A DNA stretch of 64,000 nucleotides from Tillandsia leiboldiana (GCA_029204045.2 CM055061.1:40262977-40326976); one strand, 5' to 3'. Counted from the first letter of the stretch, positions 1-11,413 are shown. A program made the numbers and translations. Notes: a model not told the origin generated them from the letters alone.

Positions 1-1168
1 GATGAAAATCTTCCAAGAAGGGAGCTCGGGGAGATCAAGCTTGGGCTGAGAGGAAAAAGCCAAAGAAGAGGGCTCGGGCTGCCTATTTATAGGCTGAGAA
101 AAACATTTGGGGAAATACCCAATGTGTCCCAAGTTCCGGGCGCGCACAGTGCGGCCCGGCCCAGCCCGCAGGTTTCGGGCGCGCACAGTGCGGCCCGGCC
201 CGCCAAGATTCGGGCGCGCACAGTGCGGCCCGGTCCACCACACAGCCCAGTCCGCTAACACCCCGGGCCCCACTGCACCCGGTGCACCTGCGCCCGCCAA
301 TGGCGACGCGACACGTGGCCCGGCCACCCGTGCACCGCGCACGTCGCGCCGTGGACCGAGCACGTCGCGGCTGACCCGGGCCGTACGGCCACCTGCCCCG
401 CCGTACGGCCGCCTGCCCCCGGCCACCCACTCCACCGGTTGCGTGGACCGGGAGCACAGCACCGAACCAATAACCTCATGCCACGTGTCCACCCGGTCCA
501 CCGTGCACCCGGACCAAATTCCGTGGACCGCGTCTGCAGCACCGGCCAACCGCAAAGCGCCACGTGGCCCGCCCCCCGGCGCACGACCTCCGCGGTGGAC
601 CGCGCGCCTGCCCGCGCTCCCGGGCGCCTGCCCGCGCCCTGCCCGCGCCCTGTGCCGCCGCCTGCCGCCTGCCCGAGGCGGCGCCGCCGCCCGCCGGCGC
701 TGCCCGCCGCCGCCGGCGATCGCCGGAAACACTGTTCCGGCGTGAACAGTAACCGCAGCCCAAAAACAGTAAGTAAATAGCCCATCTTGACCGTTTTCGC
801 GCGCTGATTCCAAAAACGACGTCCATTTTGCCAAATTCCAAACCTATAATTTGCCGGAGGCTCCCGCAAACCCCAAAAACTGCCAAAACTTCCGGGAGCC
901 CGCTTTTGGGCATCCGGACTCAGAATTAAGCAAACAAAAAGCCATTTCCAAGCGTTTTTCCGCACTGAACCCAAATTCACCCTCTGTTTGGCCAAAATCC
1001 TTTCCTAAAATTCGGCAAAAGCAGCCGAAGGCCAATACAGCCAACCAAAGCTCACAGGGTCCATCTCTTGTGTCCAAATAGGCGCGCGAACACCGCCGAC
1101 AAGCCACGTAGGCTTCCAGAAGCTGCAGGTCACACTGTAGAAGCCCGGCAAAGGTCCGGGTCACCACA
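1..1168 (-). mobile_element. G1-family Gypsy-like LTR, copy B, truncated by window edge
   Basis: Read on the minus strand, the sequence starts TGTGGTGACCCGGACC at 1168, matching the starts of the other G1 LTRs at 3222, 38196 and 56892. A minus-strand TATA box (CTATAAATAG) lies at 83-92, so 1168 down to about 90 is a GC-rich U3. G-box-like ACGTG motifs occur at about 309-320, 479-489 and 559-570. The other end of the LTR lies outside the window. It interrupts LTR copy A, with candidate target-site duplication TTATA at 1169-1173. Long open frames here are by-products of GC richness. Confidence 0.75.
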
Positions 1169-3222
1169 TTATACCAAGGAGAAGAGAACAACAATCAACT
1201 ATGCCATGAGGGAAACCAATAGCCCGAGTGGGTAAATCATCATTTTCGGCAAAGCACAACCACCCACCTGAAACTTGACGATACGATGCCCGATCTGGCT
1301 GAATTTTGGCGCGAGTAATCCTTATCCTCCCAAGAGTCCGATGCCGCGAAAATCATCCAAATCCGCCTCACGGATTGGGCGCAATCACTGAAACAATGCA
1401 CACTGCGCACTCAAATTCTAGAATTTCAGCAAGTGCAACAAGGTTAAATAAAAAGTATATGCAACCTCAAATACCTCAAAATTAAGTCTCCAACAGTAAA
1501 ACAAAGATCTCCTCTTTCATACAAATACCTTCAAGTCCTCAAAAATCCACCATTAAACTCTCTTAACATTCAAATACAACAAATGTCACAATGCTGTCCA
1601 AAACTTCTAACATAAACTTGCTAGCATTTCCAAGCTTAATCAGGGGCTTTTCCAAAGGGATTTATCCACATATCACATAAGAGAATTTGCTCACCTTGAA
1701 GTTAAGAAGAAGTCCCAACTTGAATTTCTGAAAAAGACCTTGTATCCACAAAGTTATCTCCATTCCAAGGTGCATTGCTCAAATCAAAACTAAAACAGGG
1801 ACTGCAGTAATCCATATAATAGCACTTGGAAAGATCATTAAAGTTACCTAACCAAACGTGCTCCAAATCCTGCAAGAGAGGTACCATTGGATTTCTTGCC
1901 GAGAGTAGATACAAATTGAGCCAAAGAACTCCAAATTTCATGCTCGGATGAAGGAGAAAACCCATAAACACTTTGAACTATCCACCGAGTTCCATCTGTG
2001 CACGAATGCAGCAAGGTGTTCCAAAGATTATACATAAACCCCAACAAAAGCTCAGATCTAGGGAAAATGGTACTAACCAATATTGTAGATCTTCGAGTCC
2101 TGGAAAGTTTCCCGGAAAAATCATCCAAAAATTCCACTCCTACAATTCAGAAAAGCCAAAATACTAAAGGCTGCCCAAAAATCCAGACTGAAACAAAGGG
2201 TCCCAAAGATGGCCCTAAAACTCTGTAAAACCATGAGATCTGAGGGGAGAGTTGAATACAACGATTGTAGCCTTACCTCTCGTGAAAACGTAGAACCAAA
2301 AATGAGCTCAAAATTCCAAGAAATGAGTCCTGGGGAATTTTCGCACTGAAACGCGACGGAGAGATTCACAAACTGCAACAATGGTAGTGCTTGCCTCAAG
2401 GAGAAGATGATGGTGATAAAGCCTCTATAATCCATCTCTTTGCTGATGAAGATGAAGGAGGGTTGCCAATAAATCCTCTGTAGAAGTCCCCAAAGTTGGA
2501 AGCTCCAAAAGTGGGAGAAGGAGGAGGTGGAAGAGCTTAAGTAGGAGGAAGAAGAAAGAAGAAAAGAGAGAGGAGGAGAGGGTACTGTGCGGTGCACAGT
2601 ACCGGGCCAAGCCCGCACTAGGCCCAGCCCGCCCGCAGGCGGGGGCACGTGGCGCCCATCCGGGCGCCCCGCCCTCGGGCGGATGGCCCGGATGGGGCCA
2701 CGCCCGACGCGGCGCCCGCCATTGGCGTGGCGCCGCGTGTCCCTTGCGCGGTGACGCGCAGTCCGGCGCGGCGCACGTGGGCGCGCTCTGCCCAACGCAG
2801 GCGCGCCGCGTGGCCCGCGCCCGCCTCTCCTGTTTCGCCGCGTGGAAGGCCGAGCAGCCGGTGCGCCTAGTGCACGCGCAATTCCTGTGGATCGGCAGTC
2901 TGAAAAGGATCCAATAAGCTCAAAAAATGCCATTTTTTGCTATTTTCGCGCGCTGAGTCCAATTCCGGAGTCCAAAATTCCAAATAATGCAACCAAATAG
3001 CCGTTTGATCGTTTTTCCGCGCTGAATCCAAATACGGTGTCCGTTTTGCGCGAAACCACCTTTATTTTTCGACGAAACTCCCAAATAGGTAATCTTGATC
3101 CATTTCTCACACTGAGTCCGTTTCTTGGGTCCGATTTGCGCGCAACCAACACTATCCACAGAAATAGACCTCCACAAGCTGTCGATCACACTGTAATGAC
3201 CACGAAGATCCGGGTCTTCACA
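1169..3222 (-). mobile_element. G1-family LTR, copy A (5' part)
   Basis: The minus strand begins TGTGAAGACCCGGATC at 3222 and runs leftward through a GC-rich U3 (about 2580-2900), then an AT-rich R/U5-like part. It is homologous to the reverse of 54703-56668 and to the plus-strand sequence 3223-4000. Shared landmarks include the GATTGCGCCCAATCCG block (reverse of about 1370-1390). It is cut at 1168 by copy B. No internal retrotransposon region is attached. Confidence 0.7.
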
Positions 3223-5829
3223 GTAACATTTTCGATCTTCTTGACCCTATGACAGAGGTTGCTGCAGTTTGTTAATTTGGGTTTTGTTTTGATGATTGAA
3301 CCTTCGGATGCATATTTCTTGGTGATTTCTTGGTTATTTTGGGGATTTTAAAGATTTAACATCTTCTTAAGATTAAGGTGAGAAATTCCTCTTTTGGTTT
3401 ATGTGGAAAATTCCTTTTGGATTGGTCCCTATATTTCATGGAAGTACATGCTGAATTTTGTATGCAATTTTTGGGTAGCATTGTGTTGTTGGTTAATTTG
3501 TTAATTAAGGAGAATTAAAGATGGATTTTTGGGACTTTAGAGATATTCATGGGACAGAGGATAACCTAGATTTTCAGTTTGGAGCTTCATCTTGAAGTGA
3601 TTAATGCAGATTTTGCATTCTTTTTACTATGTGGTTGTATGCTGAAATTCTGGGAATTTCTGCGCTGCATGTACTAATTTCGCGATTGCGCCCAATCCGA
3701 CGGGAGATTTTGGGTTATTCATGCTTCATTGGATTCTTAAGAGGCCAAGAATTAAGCACGCCAAATTTCAGCCAGATCGAACATCGGATCGACAAGTTTT
3801 CAGGTAGGTTGGATTTCCTCCAAAATTAGCGGGCTGCTTTCTAATTCTATCTTGTAGTGGACATGCATGATAGAGTTGTGTTTCATGTATTAGTTGAGAT
3901 GAATGCATGATAGAGTTAGTGATTTATTTATTTTCCATGATGAATGTAAAATTGTGGAACCTTGACTAGCACCCCATCATGCATTGCATGTTTTTAATCA
4001 GGCTATTAGAAAACTCTCACTTGTGTTAGTTATTGTATTCCTAGCTTTCCTACACACTCTTGTATATTTCCCTTGACTTAGAGTTTCTCCTCGCCCGGGT
4101 AGTGGGCCGAGTAGTCGGGATAGTGTAGGACGCATTATGCGCTCATGCCTAGGGGCCGAGTGGAGTCTGGTAGATGATGCTAGTTTCGTGCTAGTGTCGG
4201 AGCCGTTTGGGTAGACGGTAGTCCCGGGTCGTCGAGTATTCTCCGACCAGTTTCGTTGCCACTGTGTTCGTGGCGTTGTTGAGTTGTGATAGCAAGACCT
4301 TGAACCCAGGATATTTTTGGACACATATGATTTCAATAAATCAATGTTTTCCTTCCGGATTTCGAAGGGTCGCCGAAACCTATTCTTGTTTGATCAAGGT
4401 GAAGGCACTGGCCCTTCGGGGTTTGAAAAATAAAACTTGTTTTTAAATATTTTTCTTAAAGAGTTAAAATTTATTAAAATGTGTTTCCTCAAATTAAGAT
4501 GATTTTCTAAAAATGAACTGCTTTTGTCCTCACCCTAAGAGGGTTCGAATGAAAATGATTTTCAGGAATAAATATCATCTTTTCATATAAACTTCCTCAT
4601 CCAAAGTGGGTTCGAGTGATATGGGTTCGAAGGGTTGTTTCCATATTTGGGTCAAGAGCTGCGGGAAGCTGTGCCTGGAACATGTTCTTGTTTGATTAGG
4701 TTGTAGGCGCTAGTCTTCCGAAATTTTCGGACCCTTCGTTGTTGTCGGCTGTTGAGTACCTCCGGCCAGTCGGTCTAGTGTGGTGAGTTGGGTGTTCTGT
4801 TTTGGGAGCCATTTGGGTTGACGGTGGTCCCGACTGTTGAGTACCTCCGGCCAGTGGGTTAGTGTTGTGAGTTGAGTTTTGCCAATCTGATTGATCGTAG
4901 ATTTGGACTATAGCCTGCGTAAGCCATATTAAGCTCGACAGAGATGCGCGGATATTTCCTCGGTGGGGTCGCTCCCCTTGAGTGCCGTTCCGGAGCTGGG
5001 CCTATTACTTTGCTTTCGCGACTTGTCGATGCAGTCCGTGTAGGACGCCCTACATAATTCCAGTCCTCCGTGGATGTAATGGTGGTAGGTGGGCACAGGT
5101 TTGACTAGGCTCTTTTTGGGCAGTCATTACGATTGGGTCGATTGAGCACCTCGTGTTCGAGTGGTTACATATCATCATCTATTTCACCCTTTGAGCATCG
5201 TAGATAGAGGCATGATAGTAGTAGATTTCTTTCCAGCTTATCCTTTCATTATTACAGTATTTCTGTTATCTTCTGTCTCTAGTAGACTTAGTGGGCAGAC
5301 CGTTGGGCTTGGAGACGGTACCCACTGAGAATTACTGATTGACGTAGTTCTCACACCCTCTGTTGGTGATAGTTTTGTAGAGACTTTTCCTTCCATTCCT
5401 GCTCTAGCTGGCTTGACGGATCGAGGACAGAGAGTCACGAGATAGATCCCCACTAGTGTAGTTTATTTTGGTGAGATAGATGTACCATCCCGAATTGTGG
5501 GATTTTACTCGACACTGATATATTTTATTATTTTAGTTTATCTTTCTTTTTGGATTCATAGATATTGTATAGAATGATTTTATTTGTACTATGATTCAGT
5601 GGATCAGTTTATGTATTTTATTATTTTTGGGAGATGGATCTTGTACATTTATTTCAGTTGTACAGTGGTTTGGATTTTTACTTTACAACAGTTTATTTCT
5701 CGCTCTGATATTTATATAGCTGTTCGTACTATCTTTTGTAGGTTAGACGCTTTGCCTATGCGGAGTTTCCCGTATGGGTGGCGGATCTGTTGGCGAGCCA
5801 GGGTTGCAGTCTCGACCTGGGGCATGACA
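3223..5829 (+). mobile_element. G1-family LTR, 3' part, opposite orientation
   Basis: This plus-strand stretch is the reverse complement of the G1 LTR segments at 54703-55480, 48057-49621 and 34441-36400. It ends with GGGGCATGACA at 5829, equivalent to GGGGCGTGACA in the intact solo LTR. Its 5' part is missing because copy A (minus orientation) interrupts it at 3222/3223. About 2.6 kb of AT-rich sequence has no convincing coding region. Short open frames inside it are not conserved between copies. Confidence 0.75.
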
Positions 5830-6069
5830 GTGGAATTAAGAGAATACAAAGTCTCTTTTACTCCTTTGACTCCCAGCACTTGACGGGAAAAGATCATGCG
5901 GTTCCTCCTGGAGAAGAAGGGAGGCCGACCTGGTAGGAAAGCCAGTTGGAGCAGGAGAGCACCCCTCCCTAGTAGGGGAACTTAATAATGGGCGGCTCGA
6001 ACTCCTCCAGCTCCTAGAGATGGAGGCAGGAGGCTAGCCTCCTTCCCAAGGGATCTTCTTAGTGACAAC
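5830..6069. other. Short remnant between a G1 LTR and Sirevirus E1
   Basis: About 240 bases lie between the end of the G1 LTR and the E1 5' LTR. They should be continuous with the sequence after the E1 3' LTR (29375 onward), because ACAAC flanks E1 on both sides (6065-6069, 29370-29374). The minus strand has a short open stretch rich in Arg, Phe and Ser, consistent with, but not proof of, an antisense accessory ORF of a Tat-lineage Gypsy element. Confidence 0.4.
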
Positions 6070-6294
6070 TGTTAAGGAATTTGTTTTGGCGCATTTCGTG
6101 AAAGTATTGAGTCTTGAAGATTGAAGATGAAGAAGTTTGGATCATATAACTCAATCTCAAGAAAGAAGAATTCAAAAGGATCAGGTATGTTTAACTAATT
6201 ATTTTTGGTGATCCGAATACTTTTTATAGTGTAGAAACACTTGGATGAATTTTTAATTGCATAAAAATAAAAAACTGGACATGGGACATGTTCA

Positions 6295-6592
6295 GGATCC
6301 GGATCAGACACAGCAATCCGGATCCCGAAGGGTGTTGATTCATACGCAAATCCAATCCGGATCCAAGCCATTTCTGATCCCGATCCCGAACATTGGTTTT
6401 TGCTGAAATGTATGAACGATCCGGATCAGGCATTTCAATCCGGATCCCAAACCTTTGTTTTCTGAAAATTGTCTGTTTCGTTACGACAATCCGGATCGCC
6501 GTAAATCCGATCCGGATCGTCGTCCTGTAAAATTCCAGAAAAGGTTAGTTTTTGATTCTTATCCTCTTCCAACGGTTTCTAACCTATAAATA
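6295..6592 (+). promoter_or_regulatory. E1 U3 palindrome array and TATA box
   Basis: Repeated GATCCGGATC/ATCCGGAT palindromes occur at irregular spacing from 6295 to 6520, about 65 bases upstream of TATAAATA (6585-6592). Clusters of palindromes around the promoter are a described Sirevirus trait. The constant centre is CCGG. The likely role is binding of a dimeric host factor, which is an inference. Confidence 0.7.
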
Positions 6593-6728
6593 AACCCTAT
6601 GATTCTTTTTCTAGGGTAAGCCGCATAAGCCGTAAAAGCCGAATAAAACAAAAGACGGCCATATAAATCCACCTATAGAGAAGAAAGGAAATCAATAGAT
6701 TTAATCCTATGTTTCTTCATCTATATTG

Positions 6729-7030
6729 ATTGATTTGATTCTAGGGTTTCATACTCAGATTTTGAGTAGAATCAAATCAATGAATACTTAGATGGTATTT
6801 CCGATTTATTTCTAATCTAAGTATTCGGCGGATCATCACCACCCAAAAAACAACGATTTCCCCAAAATCGGCGCGTGGACTCGCGTGGCCTTGTGGATTC
6901 AAGGTGCTACCGCTCTCGTGGATTCGGAGTGAGGTACGTTCGTGGATTCGAGACGTGCTACTGGGTGAAGACCGTGGATTCGGTCAGACGTCGTGGATTC
7001 GGCGTTGGACGCAGATCGTGGATTCGAGAA
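6729..7030 (+). promoter_or_regulatory. E1 structured leader: two long hairpins plus hexaloop hairpin array
   Basis: Hairpin 1 has perfect 15-nt arms at 6729-6743 and 6767-6781, with a nested TACTCA/TGAGTA stem. Hairpin 2 has 11-nt arms at 6782-6792 and 6816-6826. Repeated GTGGA(T/C)TC units at 6872-7030 follow, each flanked by its own inverted repeat: CGCG/CGCG (6872-6885), CCTTG/CAAGG (6889-6904), GACCG/CGGTC (6970-6985) and ACGTCG/CGGCGT with one wobble (6988-7005). Three other units are imperfect or bulged. The region lies downstream of the TATA box, so it is in the genomic RNA leader. Confidence 0.72.
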
Positions 7031-7332
7031 GCATTGCGGAGCGAGCGGAGAAGATCAACTAGGAGCGTATGGAAAAAGGTTGAGTCGTCTGTGAGTACGG
7101 TATATTACCTTTGTACGTGTTATAATTCTAGTGGATTTCACCGTGTTATCGGTCCCGTGGTTTTTTACTCCGGTTTGGAGTTTTCCACGTAAAAATCTTA
7201 CGTGTTATTTTTTATTTCCGCATTGGGTTTTATTGCGCAACGATTTTTGAGTGTTTAAACGTTTACACCTATTCACCCCCCTCTAGGTGTTTTTTCCCCT
7301 ATTTAGATCCATATTATACATAACCCGACAAG

Positions 7333-7344
7333 TGGTATCAGAGC
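7333..7344 (+). promoter_or_regulatory. E1 primer-binding site
   Basis: TGGTATCAGAGC lies two bases after the LTR end. It is the usual plant copia PBS, complementary to the 3' end of initiator tRNA-Met, and primes minus-strand DNA synthesis. Confidence 0.92.
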
Positions 7345-7363
7345 GGGAATAGGGTTGTAAACA

Positions 7364-9992
7364 ATGGCTGAAGGTGGAAACATCAACAGACCTCCGTTCT
7401 TCGATGGAACAAATTATGCGTACTGGAAAGTACGGATGAAAGTATTTCTTATTTCCATCGACGAACGGGTGTGGCAATCTATCGAGTTAGGATGGTCAAA
7501 TCCAACTGAAGTTATTGTTGATGTTCACACCATCAAACCTAGGTCGAAATGGACCAAAGAAGAGATAGACTTATCTTCTTATAATGGCAAAGGAATCAAT
7601 GCTTTATTTAATGCCTTGTCTCAAACTGAATTCTCTCGCGTCTCAGAATGTGAGACTGCGAAAGAAATCTGGGATGTTCTTCAAGTTACACATGAGGGAA
7701 CTAACCTTGTGAAGATTCAAAAGCTGCAAATGCTTACGAGCAGATTTGACTCTATTTTCAAGGCAGAAAATGAATCATTCACAGACTACTATACACGATT
7801 GCAAGACATCGTAAACACATGTGCTAACTTGGGAGAGAAGATTCCAGAATTTAAAATTGTAAGAAAGATCTTAAGAACTCTTCCTGAAAGATTTCGTTCC
7901 AAGGTTACGGCCATTGAAACTATTAAACACCCGGACGAAATCCGTGTAGAAGAATTAGTTGGTTCATTACAAACATATGAAATGACATTTCCTACTAACT
8001 ATTCTTCTGGAAAAGCATCTACTTCTAAGTCTTCAGGTTTTGCGTTGAAAACTACAAAAGAAGAAGACGCGGATTCATCCTCCTCAGGCGACGACGAGAA
8101 CCTATCTATGGAGGACTTTGAGAAGCAGCTTGCTCTCTTGACAAAAAATTTTTGCCGAAACTTTTGAAGGGGTAATTCAAGTAAAACTTCATCCTTCGGA
8201 AAGTGGAAAAAAGGCAAAGGTTTTTCAAGCCAAAAGTCAAGAAAGCAAGAAAGTTTTTCAAAGGATAAGAAAAGCTCAGAAGGACAAGTCCAATGCTTCA
8301 AGTGCCGAGGATACGGCCATATCTCAACGGAGTGTCCAAATAAGAATCCGTCCAAGAAGAAGGCGATGCAAGCCATCACTTGGGATGACACCTCAACGAC
8401 AAATGAGTCATCTTCAAGTGATGAAGAGAACAACGCAACGGCATTCCACGCGTCCACATCTTCACCCTTCATGTGCTTAATGGCAAGTACATCCGACTCA
8501 CTGTCCAACCCCACTGTTGAAAAGATTGCAACGGACGATGAATCGGATAATTCGGAAGGTGAAGACTTTGCTCTTGCCTACCATAAACTTCTGAGGGATT
8601 CAAAGAAACTGGCAAAGCAAAACAAGAGTTTGAGAGGGAGATTGCAGGATCTCGAAGAAGAAGCAAAAAGGGCAACTTCTCTCTCAAACGCTCTTGAAGT
8701 GGAAAGGGATAATCTGATTAAGGTAAATGTTTCTCTTCAAGAGTCCAATGAGTATTTCAAGAAGAATTATGTAGATATGGTGAACAAAGCGAACTACTTC
8801 TTGAAGCTCTACGGCGAGGCTCGACAGGAAAAAATAGAAATGACGGAGACCATTTTCCAACTCAAGGATGATTTAAAGCAATTTTCTTCTGGAAGGAGTA
8901 AGTTGGATAAGATTCTTGGTCTTGGTCAAACAAACAAATTTGGCCTCGGATACAATCGAACTGAAGACAATTTTAGTTCGGTTGGGACAGTCTTTGTGCC
9001 CCAGTCGGTATCTTCTCCTCCGACACCGGAATTGACGACAAACAGCGACAACAAACCTACTTCACCCTCTTCGGGATCGTCAAGCACTAAGGTATGTTTT
9101 CGTTGTGGTATTGCAGGGCACATAAGAAGGAATTGCAAGAACGGAGCACTAAGATCAAATCAAGCACATCTTGCAACTACTACCAATGGGTTCATTTCCC
9201 GCAAATCAAAGAAGAATCTTTCAAAAGGAAAGAACATTGGTAGTACATCAAACAAGACGACGACGTCAAGGAAAAGCGATGGATCAATCAAGACGCTTTC
9301 ACCAAAGGTATCAACTTCACAATCATTTCCGACGTACTCCAAAATTCAAAAGGTTTGGGTACGCAAAGGTGAAATCTTCCCTTGTCTTGTTGTTCATAAT
9401 TCTTTACACGCTTATGATAATTCGTCTTGGTATTTGGATAGTGGTTGTTCTCGTCACATGACCGGTGACAAAAACAGTTTTCAAACTTTAGAGAAAATCT
9501 CCGGAGGACATGTTGTTTTCGGAGACGGTCGTTCTTCCAAAATTGTTGGAAAGGGAACAATCGCTATTCCTGAAGGCCCGATTTTGAATAATGTTTTATT
9601 TGTTGAAGGCCTTAAGACTAACCTCATTAGTATAAGTCAACTTTGTGACAATGGGTTCTCAGTTAATTTTTCTTCTGTAGAATGTGTTGTAACTGATAAG
9701 GACCAGGTATTCTTTTTAAAAGGGGTTAGATCGGAAAATAATTGCTATGTTATTTCAAACAAAATTTCTGAAAAATGTAACCTAGTTTCTTTGGATAATG
9801 AAACTGTTTGGCATGAAAGACTAGGTCACATGAATTTTAAAGAACTAGCAAGGATTTTAAATAAGGACGTGGTTAAGGGGGTTCTTAAACTTTTATTTAA
9901 AGAAAACATTGTGTGTGGTGGTTGTCAAAAGGGAAAACAATCAAGAGTTGCACACAAGAACTTGAACCACGTCGGTACCAAACGGCCCTTGG
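7364..9992 (+). pseudogene. gag-pol: E1 gag-pol, 5' portion (Gag, protease, start of integrase)
   Basis: Begins ATG at 7364. The N-terminal part (INRPPFFDGTNYAYWKVRM) matches the copia Gag DUF4219/UBN2 type. Then come a zinc knuckle CFKCRGYGHISTEC (about 8294-8335), an acidic Ser-rich linker, a long coiled coil (about 8570-8890) and a second knuckle CFRCGIAGHIRRNC (about 9095). Protease follows, with DSG in WYLDSGCSRHMTG near 9430, then the integrase zinc-binding H-H-C-C (WHERLGHMN, CGGCQKGKQ near 9810-9930). The frame is open except for TGA at 8165-8167, where related elements have Trp. It stops at 9992 because E2 is inserted. The same frame resumes at 21933. Confidence 0.9.
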
Positions 9993-11379
9993 TGTTACGG
10001 CTTTTTGGTGTTGGCATATTTCGTGAGTCTAGTCAGTGAGTTGAGTCGGAGTCTTAAAGGGATCAAATTGACAATCAAAGACTTAGAGAAGATTCAACAA
10101 GAGCTCAAGTTGACACTCAGTGTCTTGAGTCTTGAAGATTGAAGTTGAAGAATTGTGGATCAGTTACATCAATCTCAAGAAGAAAGTATTCAAGAGGATC
10201 ATGTATGTTTAACTAAATAATTGTGGTGATCCGAATACTTTCTTATAGTGTAGAAACACTTGGATGAACTTTTAATTGCATAATAATCAAAAACTGGTGT
10301 TCGGACTTGTTCAGGATCCGGATCAGAGCCAACGATCCGGATCCCGAAGGTTGTTGCTTCATACAAGACTTCGATCCGGATCCATGCAATTTCCGATCCG
10401 GATCCCGAATGTTAAGTTTTCTGATTTGTATGAACGATCCGGATCGGGCCTTGCAATCCAGATCCCGAACCCTTGGTTTTCTGGAATCGTCAATCTCGTT
10501 ACGACGATCCGGATCGCAGTAAATCCGATCCGGATCGCCGTCCTGAAAATTTCCAGATAAGGTATGTTTTTGATTCTTATCTCTTTCCAAAGGTTTCTAA
10601 ACTATAAATAGACATTTAGGGTTTCTCAAAAACGTGGGAGCTACGGCCGATCAATTTCTAAAACACTTGAGAGCAACCCTAGAGGCGAGGTTTTCATCGT
10701 TCTTCTTTATAGCCTCTTTTAGGTCAATTCGATGGTTCTTTCAAGAACATATCTTTTGTCGAATTGATCTAATCTTTGCTTAGAGATTTCTTCTACGGTT
10801 CCTCAATGAGAATCTAAGCAAAGGATCACCATCGAAGTCAATATTCTTATCGACTGAGTTTGCGTCGTGGATTCAACGTGGCATCGTGGATTCGGTGTGC
10901 TAAAGGCGTTTCGTGGATTCGAAACGTGTGCTCGTGGATTCGAGTGGCGTTCGTGGATTCGAACGTGTGCAGTGGGCGTGCAAAATCGGTGGAGCGCGAG
11001 GTCCAAGAAATTGAAGGAGGGGTTAAATCCGTGGAGACGGTAATCACCTTGTTATTCTTCTTTTCTTAGGGATTGTTATTGCGTGGATATCCAACCGGTC
11101 AGCGCAAGGTCCGAAGAAGCTGAAGGAGGGGTTTGAGTCCGTGGAGTCGGTAATCACCTTGTTATTCTTCTATTCTTATTGGATTGTTATTGCGTGTTGG
11201 TCCCGTGGTTTTTCTCCTGGATTGGAGTTTCCACGTATATCTCGGTGTGCTGTTTTTATTTTCCGCATTGGTTTTTATTTTGCACTGAGATTTGGTTTTA
11301 TAAGTATTACACCTATTCACCCCCCCTCTGGTTGTTTGATAGTACCTATTTAGATCCTTGTGGATCCTAAAAACCAACA
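9993..11379 (+). repeat. E2 5' LTR
   Basis: 1,387 bp. U3 carries the ATCCGGAT palindrome array at 10314-10540, with TATAAATA at 10603-10610. The U3 middle resembles E1 while R/U5 resembles E3 (see findings). A PBS TGGTATCAGAG begins at 11382. Confidence 0.92.
10724..10970 (+). promoter_or_regulatory. E2 structured leader with hexaloop hairpin array
   Basis: Hairpin arms TCAATTCGA (10724-10732) and TCGAATTGA (10759-10767) enclose a nested GTTCTT/AAGAAC stem. Arms CTTTGCTTAGA (10774-10784) and TCTAAGCAAAG (10813-10823) follow. Five GTGGATTC units come next (about 10862-10970), with perfect stems CGTTTCG/CGAAACG, CTCG/CGAG and CGTTCG/CGAACG, plus a wobble-rich one. The first stem, CGTCG/CGACG, is perfect in the 3' LTR (21411-21426) and has one C-to-A mismatch here. 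Confidence 0.72.
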
Positions 11380-11413
11380 AGTGGTATCAGAGAGGGTTTT
11401 AGGTTTATCTATC

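Larger units (their letters stand above)
6070..7330 (+). repeat. E1 5' LTR
   Basis: TGTTAAGG...CCCGACA, 1,261 bp. U3 contains the ATCCGGAT palindrome array (6295-6520). TATAAATA at 6585-6592 is the likely core promoter. R/U5 contains two long hairpins and the hexaloop hairpin array, and the LTR ends just before the primer-binding site. The LTR matches 28109-29369 over its full length. Confidence 0.93.

Noticed and set aside
255..995. Long open frames on both strands in GC-rich stretches (also 2121-2933, 37379-38054, 51320-52300, 57898-58502)
   Set aside because: They coincide with U3 or minisatellite parts of LTRs, overlap in several frames, have low-complexity Arg/Ala/Pro/Gly composition and are not conserved between LTR copies.
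6872..7030. CRISPR-like array (regular GTGGATTC repeats)
   Set aside because: Repeats are 8 bases, spacing is irregular, and the variable parts are self-complementary flanks rather than spacers. Plant retrotransposon context.
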